Below, piece by piece: positions 1-8,016 of a DNA stretch of 64,000 bases (within the stretch, counting starts at the first letter, position 1; every line of letters begins with the position of its first letter). A program made the position numbers and the translations under genes. The notes below the pieces were generated by a model that ran no database searches, was not told the origin of the DNA, and saw only the letters and a list, made by a program, of their open reading frames with translations. This stretch comes from Bacillus sp. MUM 116 (GTDB taxonomy: Bacteria; Bacillota; Bacilli; Bacillales; Cytobacillaceae), in NCBI RefSeq assembly GCF_001866655.1, contig NZ_MLYR01000046.1:1-64000 (forward strand), given 5' to 3'.

Positions 1-150
1 CAAGAAATCGGAAGCGCATTGTTCAGCCTCGGGCATAGTGCTTTAGGCCCTTCGGTGAAGTCGTTCTTTGACTTCATCGTCAGGGCCTAAGCAACCTAGG
101 AAAAAAGCAGTTCATTTTTTCCCTCGAGGGGCAGGACGCTTGCGCTAGAC
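1..150. repeat. Divergent copy (F) of the dispersed palindromic repeat, cut by the window edge
   Basis: The segment begins with CGGAAGCGCATTGTTCAGCC and ends with GACGCTTGCGCTAGAC, like the ends of the palindromic repeat found at 12711, 19853 and 48858. Its interior differs: an inverted repeat GGCCC/GGGCC around 48-88 encloses GAAGTC/GACTTC. It lies just past the mlpA terminator. Membership in the family is inferred from the end motifs and layout only. Confidence 0.45.
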
Positions 151-188
151 TATAAAAAAACAGTTCGAGTTCACGAACTGTTCCCTTT
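151..188 (-). terminator. Rho-independent terminator of mlpA
   Basis: On the minus strand a 9-bp perfect stem AACAGTTCG/CGAACTGTT (159-167 with 174-182) has a 6-nt loop and is followed by a run of seven T. It starts a few bases after the mlpA stop codon and ends the transcript that includes mlpA. Confidence 0.85.
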
Positions 189-1427
189 TTATTTTAGGTC
201 CTTTGGAAGCTCTCCATCAGGACTGATTAATGTAATTGAATATTTATCGGTAAAAACCGAACTTGCCATCTCATTAGCACTTTGCTTGGTTACTTGATCA
301 ATTTGTTCAATAATTTCATCTAATGAACGATGACGCTTCAACAATAATTCATTTTTCCCATTACGGCTCATTCTGCTGTTGGTGCTCTCCAAACTCAGCA
401 TTAAGCTTCCTTTTAATTGTTCTTTTGTATTGGTAATCTCTTTATCAGTAATACCATCCTGTTTTAATTTTTCTAGTGTTTCTTGGATTGTATCATATAA
501 TAAATCAAGCTGTTTGGCCCCTGTTCCCCCATAAACTGTAACGATCCCACTATCTTGATAAGCAGAATGATAGGAGAAAACTGAATAGGCTAACCCCTTC
601 TGTTCCCGAACATCCTGGAACAATCGACTGCTCATACTGCCGCCAAGGACATTATTAACGATAATTAAACTATAAATATCCTCATGTCCAATCTTTAGTC
701 CTTCAAAACCGATGCATAAATGGGCCTGTTCAGTATCTTTTTTTCTGGATATACGATTGGAATGAAACACTGGTGTATTTTCATGGGTCTCATGATTACC
801 CCCAGAATAGGAACCAAAATATTTTTCTACCTCGTAAATAAATGCATCTGAAACATTTCCGGCAATGGAAATGACGACGTTTTCCGGAGTATAGCGGTCA
901 TGGATATATTCCTTTAGCTTTTCACCCGTAAATGTATTAAGTGTTTCTTCTGTTCCAAGGATTGGGTAGCCTAGTGGATGATTCTCATAAACAGCACGGC
1001 TTAATAAATCATGTACGATATCATCAGGAGTATCTTCATACATTTTAATTTCTTCTAAAACAACATTTCTTTCTTTGTTTAATTCTTCTTCAACGAAAGT
1101 TGAATTAAAAAACATATCCGCTAATACATCCAGAGCAAATTTAGAGTGTGTATCAAGGACTTTCGCATAATAGCATGTATATTCTTTTGAAGTAAAAGCA
1201 TTTACCTGACCACCAATGCTATCAAATGATTCGGCAATTTCTTTTGCAGACCGTGTGGTTGTACCTTTAAAAAACATATGTTCTAAAAAGTGGGAAATCC
1301 CATTGTTTTCGGGACTCTCGTTCCTGGACCCGGTTCCTATCCATACACCAATTGCTACAGACCTCACGGTAGGAATTTGTTCTAATACAATTCTTACTCC
1401 ATTTTGGCATGTGTATTTATTTATCAT
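189..1427 (-). CDS. mlpA: M16-family zinc metalloprotease (MlpA/YmxG)
   Basis: A 412-residue pitrilysin/insulinase (M16) family protein, the usual length of Bacillus MlpA. The inverted zinc motif HFLEH is at residues 46-50 and the distal Glu ligand is in VVLEEI near 125. The second half carries the non-catalytic M16 domain. It has no signal peptide, so it should be cytoplasmic. MlpA-type proteins have been linked to control of extracellular protease production in Bacillus, but the physiological substrate is unclear. The start has a good SD (AGGAGG) upstream. It follows ylxY by 66 bases, probably in the same transcript, and ends at a strong hairpin. Confidence 0.9.
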   Translation of the reverse strand: MINKYTCQNGVRIVLEQIPTVRSVAIGVWIGTGSRNESPENNGISHFLEHMFFKGTTTRSAKEIAESFDSIGGQVNAFTSKEYTCYYAKVLDTHSKFALDVLADMFFNSTFVEEELNKERNVVLEEIKMYEDTPDDIVHDLLSRAVYENHPLGYPILGTEETLNTFTGEKLKEYIHDRYTPENVVISIAGNVSDAFIYEVEKYFGSYSGGNHETHENTPVFHSNRISRKKDTEQAHLCIGFEGLKIGHEDIYSLIIVNNVLGGSMSSRLFQDVREQKGLAYSVFSYHSAYQDSGIVTVYGGTGAKQLDLLYDTIQETLEKLKQDGITDKEITNTKEQLKGSLMLSLESTNSRMSRNGKNELLLKRHRSLDEIIEQIDQVTKQSANEMASSVFTDKYSITLISPDGELPKDLK

Positions 1428-1493
1428 CGAATTCCTCCTGAATATAACGACTCTAAAAACTCATACTTCTATTTTATTCTATTCTCCCGAATG

Positions 1494-2444
1494 TTATTTC
1501 ATCAATCTTTCCTCGCTCATTAACTCTGAGACGGTACCAATGGTAAGATTTTTTTTCTCAATTAATGTGATTAAACTGTCAAGCGATTTTGCTGTAGCTT
1601 CAGTTGGATGCATCAAAACCATTGAACCATTCCCGATTTTACTCATTACACGGTTAATCAATGTATCCGGAGTTGGTTTTTTCCAGTCCACTGTATCAAC
1701 AGTCCACATGACGGTTTCCATATTAAGATCATTTGCGACGCTAACTGTTTCATCCCTATAGCTTCCGCTTGGAGGTGCAAACCATTCACATTTGACTCCT
1801 GTTGCAGCCTCAATTACTTCATTCGTTTTAATCAATTCAGATCTCGTTTGTCCAGCAGTAAGCCTTTTCATGTCCGGATGGGAATAAGAATGATTGCCGA
1901 TTTCATGGCCAGCACTCACAATCATTTTGGCAAGTTCAGGATTTTTTTTAACCCAATTCCCTTCCAGAAAAAAACTGGTTGTGACATGGTGTCTTTTTAA
2001 AGTGGCGAGCATATCTGACAAATATTCATTTCCCCATGCTACATTAATTATAAAGCTAACCATCGGTTTATCCGGGTGTCCTTTATAGATAGGTGAGGGA
2101 GGTAAATCCCTTAAATGTACCTTTGGATTTATTTGGGTAAAGACCAATTTCTTTTCATCATATTGGTCTTTATTTTTCATCTTTTTATAAGAAGCTAAAA
2201 TATCAACCTTCAACCCATTATATCCTGGAATTGCCTTCCAAACCCGATCTATTTTGGCATCAGAGGGTGGAATCTCATATTTGGCAGCGTTTTTTACAAT
2301 ATTTTCATAAAGAGGATTGGAATTTTGCTTTGAAACCATAATTGCGGATTCCTTCAATGTTTCCACATATGGATTTACAATTGGATTATTTACCGAGATC
2401 CACCCAGCCAAACAAATAAGCATAAAAGTAACAGCTTTTTTCAT
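1494..2444 (-). CDS. ylxY: Polysaccharide deacetylase-like protein YlxY (degenerate NodB motif)
   Basis: A NodB-fold protein of 316 residues, similar in length and position to B. subtilis YlxY between pnp and mlpA. An N-terminal hydrophobic segment (about residues 4-24) looks like a signal peptide or anchor, so it probably acts at the cell surface or in the forespore envelope. The core has SFFLEGNWV and the metal-type HSYSHPD motif, but the catalytic motif normally reading TFDDGP is here INVAWG, so the base/metal aspartates are missing. Deacetylase activity is therefore doubtful. The ATG at 2444 is chosen over an upstream in-frame start because GGGGGAAAGGA lies just before it and it begins a signal-like sequence. 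Confidence 0.85.
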   Translation of the reverse strand: MKKAVTFMLICLAGWISVNNPIVNPYVETLKESAIMVSKQNSNPLYENIVKNAAKYEIPPSDAKIDRVWKAIPGYNGLKVDILASYKKMKNKDQYDEKKLVFTQINPKVHLRDLPPSPIYKGHPDKPMVSFIINVAWGNEYLSDMLATLKRHHVTTSFFLEGNWVKKNPELAKMIVSAGHEIGNHSYSHPDMKRLTAGQTRSELIKTNEVIEAATGVKCEWFAPPSGSYRDETVSVANDLNMETVMWTVDTVDWKKPTPDTLINRVMSKIGNGSMVLMHPTEATAKSLDSLITLIEKKNLTIGTVSELMSEERLMK

Positions 2445-2534
2445 CTTTCCTTTCCCCCTTCCATAAACATTATGAAAGAAGGGGACAAGGTAGAACTTCA
2501 AAAGCGCAAGCACCCTGATCCGTCAAATAGTACA

Positions 2535-2566
2535 TGGAAAAAGTCAGGGTGAACCCTGACTTTCTA
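2535..2566 (-). terminator. Terminator between pnp and ylxY
   Basis: A 10-bp perfect stem AAAGTCAGGG/CCCTGACTTT (2540-2549 with 2554-2563) with a 4-nt loop is followed on the minus strand by a short T-rich tail. It separates pnp from ylxY. Confidence 0.8.
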
Positions 2567-2601
2567 ATTCCTGGAAGCTTTAACAAGACCAGGGCTTTCC
2601 A

Positions 2602-4719
2602 TTATTGCTGTTCTTCAGCCTTTTCTTTCTGTTCTTTCAAAACAGCTTTCCGTGAAAGGTTAACGCGGCCTTGTTTATCAATTTCAGTGACTTTAACTAG
2701 AATTTCATCACCAATTTTCACAACATCTTCTACTTTTCCTACCCGCTCTTCGGCAAGTTCGGAAATATGGACCAATCCATCTTTTCCGGCAAAAATTTCA
2801 ACAAATGCGCCGAATTTTTCAATCCGTTTTACTTTGCCGAGATACATTTGACCAATTTCAACTTCACGGACAATATCTTCAATAATCTTCTTCGCTTTTT
2901 GATTCATTTCCTGGTCTGCTGATGCGATAAAGATGGTTCCATCTTGCTCAATATCAATTTTCACACCAGTTTCTTCGATAATTTTATTAATTTGTTTTCC
3001 ACTTGGTCCAATAACATCGCGGATCTTATCCGGGTTAATGGTCATGGTTAAAATTTTCGGTGCAAATTTTGATAACTCAGTTCTAGGTTCACGAAGGGTT
3101 GCCAGCATTGAATCTAAAATTTGCATTCTTCCTTTTTTCGCTTGTTGAAGTGCCTCTTCTAAAACTTCACGGGACAGACCTTCAATTTTAATGTCCATTT
3201 GAAGTGCAGTTACCCCTTTAGACGTTCCTGCTACTTTAAAGTCCATATCGCCAAGATGGTCTTCCATTCCTTGGATATCCGATAAAACAGTGTAATGTTC
3301 ACCGGATTTTACTAGACCCATAGCAATACCTGCCACCGGGGCTTTAATCGGCACACCTGCATCCATCATGGCTAGAGTACTTGCACAAATACTTGCCTGC
3401 GAGGTGGAACCGTTTGATTCTAAAACTTCTGATACCAGACGAATTGTATAAGGAAAATCTGTTTCAGATGGAACAATTGGTTCAAGTGCCCTTTCTCCCA
3501 ATGCCCCGTGACCGATTTCCCGGCGGCCTGGACCGCGGATTGGACCCGTTTCCCCAACACTAAAGGAAGGAAAATTATAATGATGCATAAAGCGTTTTTC
3601 TTCCTCAATGCCTAAGCCATCAAGAATCTGAACATCTCCCATTGCACCAAGTGTACAAATGCTTAAAGCCTGAGTCTGACCGCGTGTAAACAATCCGGAA
3701 CCATGTGTACGTGCAAGCAGTCCAACTTGTGATGATAATGGACGGATTTCATCTATTTTACGGCCATCAGGACGAACTTTTTCAACTGTAATTAAGCGGC
3801 GAACCTCACCTTTAACAATTTTGTCAAGGATTTGTTTCACTTGCTTTAAATTCTCTTCTGTTGTTTCTTGTTCTTCATATTTGGCTAAAACATGTTTTTT
3901 CACTTCTGTAATTGCAGCTTCACGGGCATGCTTTTCTTGAACTTGAATGGCGTTAATCATATCTGCTTCGCAGATTGCTCTTACTTCTGCTTCAAGTTCT
4001 TGATTAATTTCGAAAAGCGTGATCTGCATTTTTTCTTTGCCGATTTCAGTAGCAATTTTCTCTTGGAATTCAATTAAGCGTTTGATTTCTTTGTGTCCAA
4101 ACATAATGGCTTCCAGCATAATTTCCTCTGGTACCTCGTTTGCACCTGCTTCAACCATGTTGATTGCATCTTTTGTACCAGCAACGGTTAAGTGGATGTC
4201 ACTAAGTTCTGATTGCTCCACAGTCGGATTAATCACAAATTCCCCATTTACCCGTCCGACTACAACTCCGGCAATTGGACCTTCAAACGGTATATCAGAT
4301 GTGCTTAGCGCTAAAGAAGAACCAAACATCGCTGCCATTTCAGTAGAGCAGTCTTGATCTACACTCATGACAATACTGATAACTTGTACATCATTACGGA
4401 ATCCATCAGCAAATAATGGACGGATTGGTCGGTCAATTAAACGGCTGGCTAAAATGGCTTTTTCACTTGGACGGCCTTCGCGTTTAATAAAACCTCCTGG
4501 AATTTTCCCAACAGCATATAAACGTTCCTCATAGTTTACAGTTAGCGGAAAAAAGTCTAGATTTTTTGGTTCTTTTGATGCAGTTGCTGTACTTAAAACT
4601 GCTGTATCACCATAACGGACAAGGACAGCTCCATTTGCTTGTTTTGCTAATTGTCCAATTTCGACAGTCAGCTTGCGGCCTGCCCACTCCATGGAATACT
4701 CATGTTTCGTTTGTTCCAT
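2602..4719 (-). CDS. pnp: Polyribonucleotide nucleotidyltransferase (PNPase)
   Basis: This 705-residue enzyme degrades RNA 3'-to-5' using phosphate and is the main exonuclease of mRNA turnover in Bacillus; it is trimeric. Two RNase PH domains fill residues 1 to about 540. They are followed by a KH domain ([12 protein letters not shown] near 565) and a C-terminal S1 domain ([13 protein letters not shown]). Family length matches (B. subtilis about 705). The ATG has SD GAGAGGGG upstream. It sits downstream of rpsO, as in most bacteria, with a terminator-like hairpin after rpsO and another hairpin in its own leader. Confidence 0.97.
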   Translation of the reverse strand: MEQTKHEYSMEWAGRKLTVEIGQLAKQANGAVLVRYGDTAVLSTATASKEPKNLDFFPLTVNYEERLYAVGKIPGGFIKREGRPSEKAILASRLIDRPIRPLFADGFRNDVQVISIVMSVDQDCSTEMAAMFGSSLALSTSDIPFEGPIAGVVVGRVNGEFVINPTVEQSELSDIHLTVAGTKDAINMVEAGANEVPEEIMLEAIMFGHKEIKRLIEFQEKIATEIGKEKMQITLFEINQELEAEVRAICEADMINAIQVQEKHAREAAITEVKKHVLAKYEEQETTEENLKQVKQILDKIVKGEVRRLITVEKVRPDGRKIDEIRPLSSQVGLLARTHGSGLFTRGQTQALSICTLGAMGDVQILDGLGIEEEKRFMHHYNFPSFSVGETGPIRGPGRREIGHGALGERALEPIVPSETDFPYTIRLVSEVLESNGSTSQASICASTLAMMDAGVPIKAPVAGIAMGLVKSGEHYTVLSDIQGMEDHLGDMDFKVAGTSKGVTALQMDIKIEGLSREVLEEALQQAKKGRMQILDSMLATLREPRTELSKFAPKILTMTINPDKIRDVIGPSGKQINKIIEETGVKIDIEQDGTIFIASADQEMNQKAKKIIEDIVREVEIGQMYLGKVKRIEKFGAFVEIFAGKDGLVHISELAEERVGKVEDVVKIGDEILVKVTEIDKQGRVNLSRKAVLKEQKEKAEEQQ

Positions 4720-4754
4720 ATTGTTACCCCTCTCAGGTCAAAATCATTTCAGAG

Positions 4755-4786
4755 GATGATTCGAAAATTTTTTTCGTAGTATCATC
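4755..4786 (-). promoter_or_regulatory. Hairpin in the pnp 5' leader
   Basis: About 35 bases before the pnp start the minus strand can form GATGAT/ATCATC and, inside it, CGAAAA/TTTTCG with a 3-nt loop, separated by a small internal loop. Its position resembles leader hairpins of pnp genes that are autoregulated through RNase III and PNPase in enterobacteria. A regulatory role here is inference. Confidence 0.4.
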
Positions 4787-4916
4787 TTTTTTCATATATA
4801 AAAAGCCGTAAATAGCTTATGTTAGAAATTCCAAATATAAAATTAGTATGCACATAATTTCGCGATTTTAAATATGTATAGAGGATTCTTTAATAGAAAA
4901 CTTCGTTAAAAAACTA

Positions 4917-4942
4917 ACAAAAAAGCGGGAAAAATCCCGCTT
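4917..4942 (-). terminator. Terminator/attenuator after rpsO
   Basis: An 8-bp perfect stem AAGCGGGA/TCCCGCTT (4923-4930 with 4935-4942) is followed by TTTTTTG on the minus strand, immediately downstream of the rpsO stop codon. It may terminate partially so that pnp is still read. Confidence 0.85.
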
Positions 4943-4949
4943 CTGTTGA

Positions 4950-5219
4950 TTATCGACGAAGACCAAGCTTATTGATTAGCACACGGTAACGTTGAACATC
5001 TTTGTTACGTAGGTAAGTTAAAAGATTACGACGCTTACCAACCATTTTCAACAAACCACGACGTGAGTGGTGATCCTTTTTATGAGTACGTAAGTGCTCA
5101 TTCAAGTTGTTGATTGATTCAGTAAGGACAGCGATTTGAACTTCTGCAGATCCAGTGTCGTTTTCATGAGTTTTATACTCAGCGATAATTTCATTTTTAC
5201 GCTCTTGAGTGATTGCCAT
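4950..5219 (-). CDS. rpsO: 30S ribosomal protein S15
   Basis: S15 (89 residues) binds the central domain of 16S rRNA at a three-way junction and nucleates the platform of the small subunit. The conserved core [12 protein letters not shown] and [11 protein letters not shown] is present at about residues 41-70. The start has a textbook SD (GGAGGTG). It has its own sigma-A-type promoter (5310-5338) and an 85-nt structured leader, consistent with autoregulation by S15. Confidence 0.98.
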   Translation of the reverse strand: MAITQERKNEIIAEYKTHENDTGSAEVQIAVLTESINNLNEHLRTHKKDHHSRRGLLKMVGKRRNLLTYLRNKDVQRYRVLINKLGLRR

Positions 5220-5303
5220 CCTAATTCACCTCCAAAAATAGAATCCCCTGTTACTGAGCAAGCGTCGGTGACTCGACTTGCCAAGCAAAGGTTTTTTAAT
5301 ACG
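5220..5303 (-). promoter_or_regulatory. rpsO 5' leader, possible S15-binding RNA
   Basis: The untranslated leader between the promoter and rpsO contains the self-complementary pieces TTGGCAAGTCGAGT, CACCGACGCTTGC and CAGGGG, able to form a branched structure just before the ribosome binding site. S15 represses its own translation by binding leader RNA in several bacteria, including Geobacillus. That this leader does so is inferred from position, not shown. Confidence 0.4.
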
Positions 5304-5309
5304 TTAATA

Positions 5310-5338
5310 AGAATACAATGTTTCCATGAAAAATGCAA
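5310..5338 (-). promoter_or_regulatory. Sigma-A promoter of rpsO
   Basis: On the minus strand, -35 TTGCAT (5333-5338) and -10 TATTCT (5310-5315) are separated by exactly 17 bases. It lies just past the ribF stop codon and would start transcription of rpsO near 5303. Confidence 0.75.
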
Positions 5339-5352
5339 GAGAAACCTTGATT

Positions 5353-6339
5353 TTAATGTAAGAAAGAGGTTGATTCACTACAATTTTCGGAGACTTTGTC
5401 GAATTTTTTAAAGTAATTTACCGCATATTGTTTATCTCTTTCAATTTGAGCGATTAATTCTTCAATACCCGAAAACTTTTGTTCTTTCCGTAAAAATTGA
5501 TGCCATTCGATCTTAACCTCTTTACCATAAATCATTTGATTAAACTCAAATAAATGGACTTCAACTGAGGGTTTGATTTCTTCTTTATTAAAGGTAGGTT
5601 TATATCCAAGATTACAAACCCCATTATACCACTTACCATCTACTTCCATTCTTACCGAGTAAACTCCAATTGGAGGCAAAAGATATACATCCTCAACACT
5701 CACATTGGCGGTAGGAAAACCAATGGTCCTTCCCCGTTTATCGCCATGAATAACAGACCCTGTCGTTGTATAGTATCTACCTAAAAAATCGGGAAGCTCA
5801 TTCGTCATGCCTTCTTTTAATAATTTCCTTATCCGGGTTGAACTTACCTTTTTTTTCTTCTTAGTTAACTCTGGAATGACTGAAAAAGTGAATTGACCTC
5901 TTGAATGGAATGGCAATGTTTCCATTGTCCCTTTCCCCATCCTGCCGTAGGTAAAATCAAAACCAGCTACGGCATGTTTTACATTTAAATTAATGAGATA
6001 TTGATCGATAAATTCCTGTGGAAGGAGGTTGGCGAACTCTATTGTAAAATGAACGACGAATACATAATCAATTCCCATTTTTTCAAGAATTTGAATTTTT
6101 TCTGTTATTGGCGTAATATATTGAACATGCTGTTCAGATTTCCCCAGCACCACGGATGGATGCGGGTCGAATGTCATGACCGCACTACTCAGTCCTTTTT
6201 CCTTCGCTTGTCTCTTTGCTTCTAAAATGACTTGCTGATGTCCAAGATGTACCCCGTCAAAATATCCAAGTGCCATTGATAATGGCGGTAATTCACTTTT
6301 CTCTATATGATTCGGAAAATTAAGCTTCTTTACTTCCAC
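5353..6339 (-). CDS. ribF: Bifunctional riboflavin kinase / FAD synthetase
   Basis: This 328-residue enzyme (RibC/RibF) phosphorylates riboflavin to FMN and then adenylates it to FAD. The N-terminal nucleotidyltransferase domain has the GYFDGVHLGHQ motif at about 25-35 and SSTRIRKLL near 165. The C-terminal flavokinase domain has GRTIGFPTANV near 205. The start is GTG, with GAGTGAG seven bases upstream. It follows truB by 29 bases, the usual last gene before rpsO in the nusA-infB cluster. Confidence 0.95.
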   Translation of the reverse strand: MEVKKLNFPNHIEKSELPPLSMALGYFDGVHLGHQQVILEAKRQAKEKGLSSAVMTFDPHPSVVLGKSEQHVQYITPITEKIQILEKMGIDYVFVVHFTIEFANLLPQEFIDQYLINLNVKHAVAGFDFTYGRMGKGTMETLPFHSRGQFTFSVIPELTKKKKKVSSTRIRKLLKEGMTNELPDFLGRYYTTTGSVIHGDKRGRTIGFPTANVSVEDVYLLPPIGVYSVRMEVDGKWYNGVCNLGYKPTFNKEEIKPSVEVHLFEFNQMIYGKEVKIEWHQFLRKEQKFSGIEELIAQIERDKQYAVNYFKKFDKVSENCSESTSFLH

Positions 6340-6368
6340 TTGAAACTCACTCTTTCTATACCGTACCC

Positions 6369-7292
6369 TTATTGATCTTGATTGTTTCTTAGCACCTTAA
6401 CTGGTTTTAACAAATCAGACTTGCTAGGATGCTTTGCATAGATAGCAAGTGCCTGTCCTTCCCTCGTTTCAGTGACTATAGGTCCGTTACTATTTTTTAG
6501 ATGTTCTGGAATCGGTAAAATTGCACCATTCTTTACTTTCTCTGCTACTGTATCATTTATTACGTATTTCGGCAAATGGGAAATTGCTGATTCAAGGGGT
6601 CTTAATTCACTTGTTATAGTACCCGACTGCATTAAATTTTCTATTTCATCAAATGTGAGGCAATCTTCTAACTTAAATGAAGCGGACTGGATTCTGACTA
6701 GCTTTGACATATGTGCTGGGAATCCTAATTGTTCCCCAATCATTACTGCAAGTGTCCGAATATAGGTCCCTTTGCTGCAGCTGACACGAAAACGAAAAGT
6801 GATTGTTTGTCCACTAAATTCTTCCCTTTTATCAAGCAATTCGATTGAATAAATCGAAACCTTACGTGTAGGGCGTTCCACAATAATCCCTTTTCTGGCA
6901 TATTCGTAAAGGCGTACACCATCGACCTTTACTGCTGAAAACATCGGGGGTGTCTGTTCAATTTCTCCTGTCAGGGATTGTAAGACTTGAAGAATTTCCG
7001 CTCTGGAAAACGAGCGGTCAACTGGTTTTTCCTCAACTACCTCTCCTGATGCATCCTCGGTTGTCGTTGAATACCCGATTGTCACTTCTCCCTCATACGC
7101 TTTGCCGGCATCTGTTATGTATTCCGCTATCTTTGTTGCCTTTCCAATACAAATTGGCAAAACTCCGGTTACATCCGGATCAAGTGTCCCAGTGTGCCCA
7201 ACTTTTTTTGTCTTCAATATTTTTCGTAATTTAAAAACACAATCATGTGACGTCAATCCGGCTGGCTTAAATAATGGTAAAATACCTTCCAA
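6369..7292 (-). CDS. truB: tRNA pseudouridine-55 synthase
   Basis: TruB converts U55 in the T-loop of tRNAs to pseudouridine; here it has 307 residues. The catalytic Asp is residue 38 in GHTGTLDPD. Further family motifs are PPMFSAVKVDG and CSKGTYIRTLA, and a PUA-like C-terminal domain follows. The start is TTG, supported by AAGGAG eight bases upstream and by the family N-terminus. A strong terminator lies between rbfA and truB, so expression of truB-ribF may depend on read-through. Confidence 0.95.
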   Translation of the reverse strand: MEGILPLFKPAGLTSHDCVFKLRKILKTKKVGHTGTLDPDVTGVLPICIGKATKIAEYITDAGKAYEGEVTIGYSTTTEDASGEVVEEKPVDRSFSRAEILQVLQSLTGEIEQTPPMFSAVKVDGVRLYEYARKGIIVERPTRKVSIYSIELLDKREEFSGQTITFRFRVSCSKGTYIRTLAVMIGEQLGFPAHMSKLVRIQSASFKLEDCLTFDEIENLMQSGTITSELRPLESAISHLPKYVINDTVAEKVKNGAILPIPEHLKNSNGPIVTETREGQALAIYAKHPSKSDLLKPVKVLRNNQDQ

Positions 7293-7307
7293 CTAGCTCA
7301 CTCCTTA

Positions 7308-7340
7308 TCAAAAAAATGGATAGACATTTGTCTATCCATT
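7308..7340 (-). terminator. Strong hairpin terminator between rbfA and truB
   Basis: A 12-bp perfect stem AATGGATAGACA/TGTCTATCCATT (7315-7326 with 7329-7340) with only a 2-nt loop as drawn is followed by a T run on the minus strand. Being inside the nusA-infB gene cluster, it may attenuate rather than end transcription completely. Confidence 0.8.
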
Positions 7341-7345
7341 GATAT

Positions 7346-7717
7346 CTAGTCTTCATCATTTTTATGAAGTGGTTTTTCTTCATGGTGTAATTGATGAAGA
7401 AGGTTTTCAATTCGATTTCCGTAATCAATGGATTCATCGAATTCAAAGATAATTTCAGGTGTTTTCCGCAGTCGAATACGATGGCCGATTTCTGTGCGAA
7501 TAAAGCCTTTGGCTTTTGCAAGACCTTTTAAAGTATTCTCCTTTTGTTCATCATCACCCAATACAGATATATATACTTTAGCTTGTTGGAGATCTCCTGT
7601 AACTTGGACATCTGTAACCGTCACAAAACCAATCCGAGGATCTTTAATTTTACGTCCGATGATGTCACTCAGCTCTTTTTTCATTTGTTCTCCCACACGA
7701 TTTGCTCTGTGGCTCAT
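7346..7717 (-). CDS. rbfA: Ribosome-binding factor A
   Basis: RbfA is a KH-like cold-shock factor that binds the immature 30S subunit and helps process the 5' end of 16S rRNA. The 123-residue product has the family core [17 protein letters not shown] and [10 protein letters not shown]. The ATG at 7717 is preferred over the GTG at 7726 because GAGGTG sits six bases before it and it begins with the family-typical MSHRANRV. Directly after ylxP in the infB operon. Confidence 0.95.
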   Translation of the reverse strand: MSHRANRVGEQMKKELSDIIGRKIKDPRIGFVTVTDVQVTGDLQQAKVYISVLGDDEQKENTLKGLAKAKGFIRTEIGHRIRLRKTPEIIFEFDESIDYGNRIENLLHQLHHEEKPLHKNDED

Positions 7718-7734
7718 CAAATTCACCTCTTAAT

Positions 7735-8016
7735 CTAAAGCCATTCAATATCGGTGATCGTCCTCTCTATCTCTGGAAACGAATCAATAAACCGTAAGGC
7801 ACTTTGCAGTTCCTGCTCAGTCGAAACCCTTGCACAAGTAACCACAACAATGGCAATCTTGGTCCTTTGCCATACATCCTGATAATCAACTTCCGAAACA
7901 GAAACATTATATTTTTGCCTTAACCGAGTAAGGATTCGCTGCAGAACGGAACGCTTATCCTTTAAAGAATGGGCATCATAGATGATGCATTCACATACGG
8001 CCGTGCCGATGATCAT
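7735..8016 (-). CDS. ylxP: DUF503 family protein YlxP
   Basis: A 93-residue DUF503 protein with the family start [12 protein letters not shown] and the central DAHSLKDKR motif at about residues 15-23. Its molecular function is not established; it is almost always encoded between infB and rbfA, which suggests a role in translation or 30S maturation. Its ATG overlaps the infB stop by four bases (ATGA), indicating translational coupling. Confidence 0.9.
   Translation of the reverse strand: MIIGTAVCECIIYDAHSLKDKRSVLQRILTRLRQKYNVSVSEVDYQDVWQRTKIAIVVVTCARVSTEQELQSALRFIDSFPEIERTITDIEWL

Noticed and set aside
1216-1761. Plus-strand open frame of 181 codons
   Set aside because: It lies antisense to mlpA and ylxY across their boundary, has no SD, and its translation shows no recognisable family.
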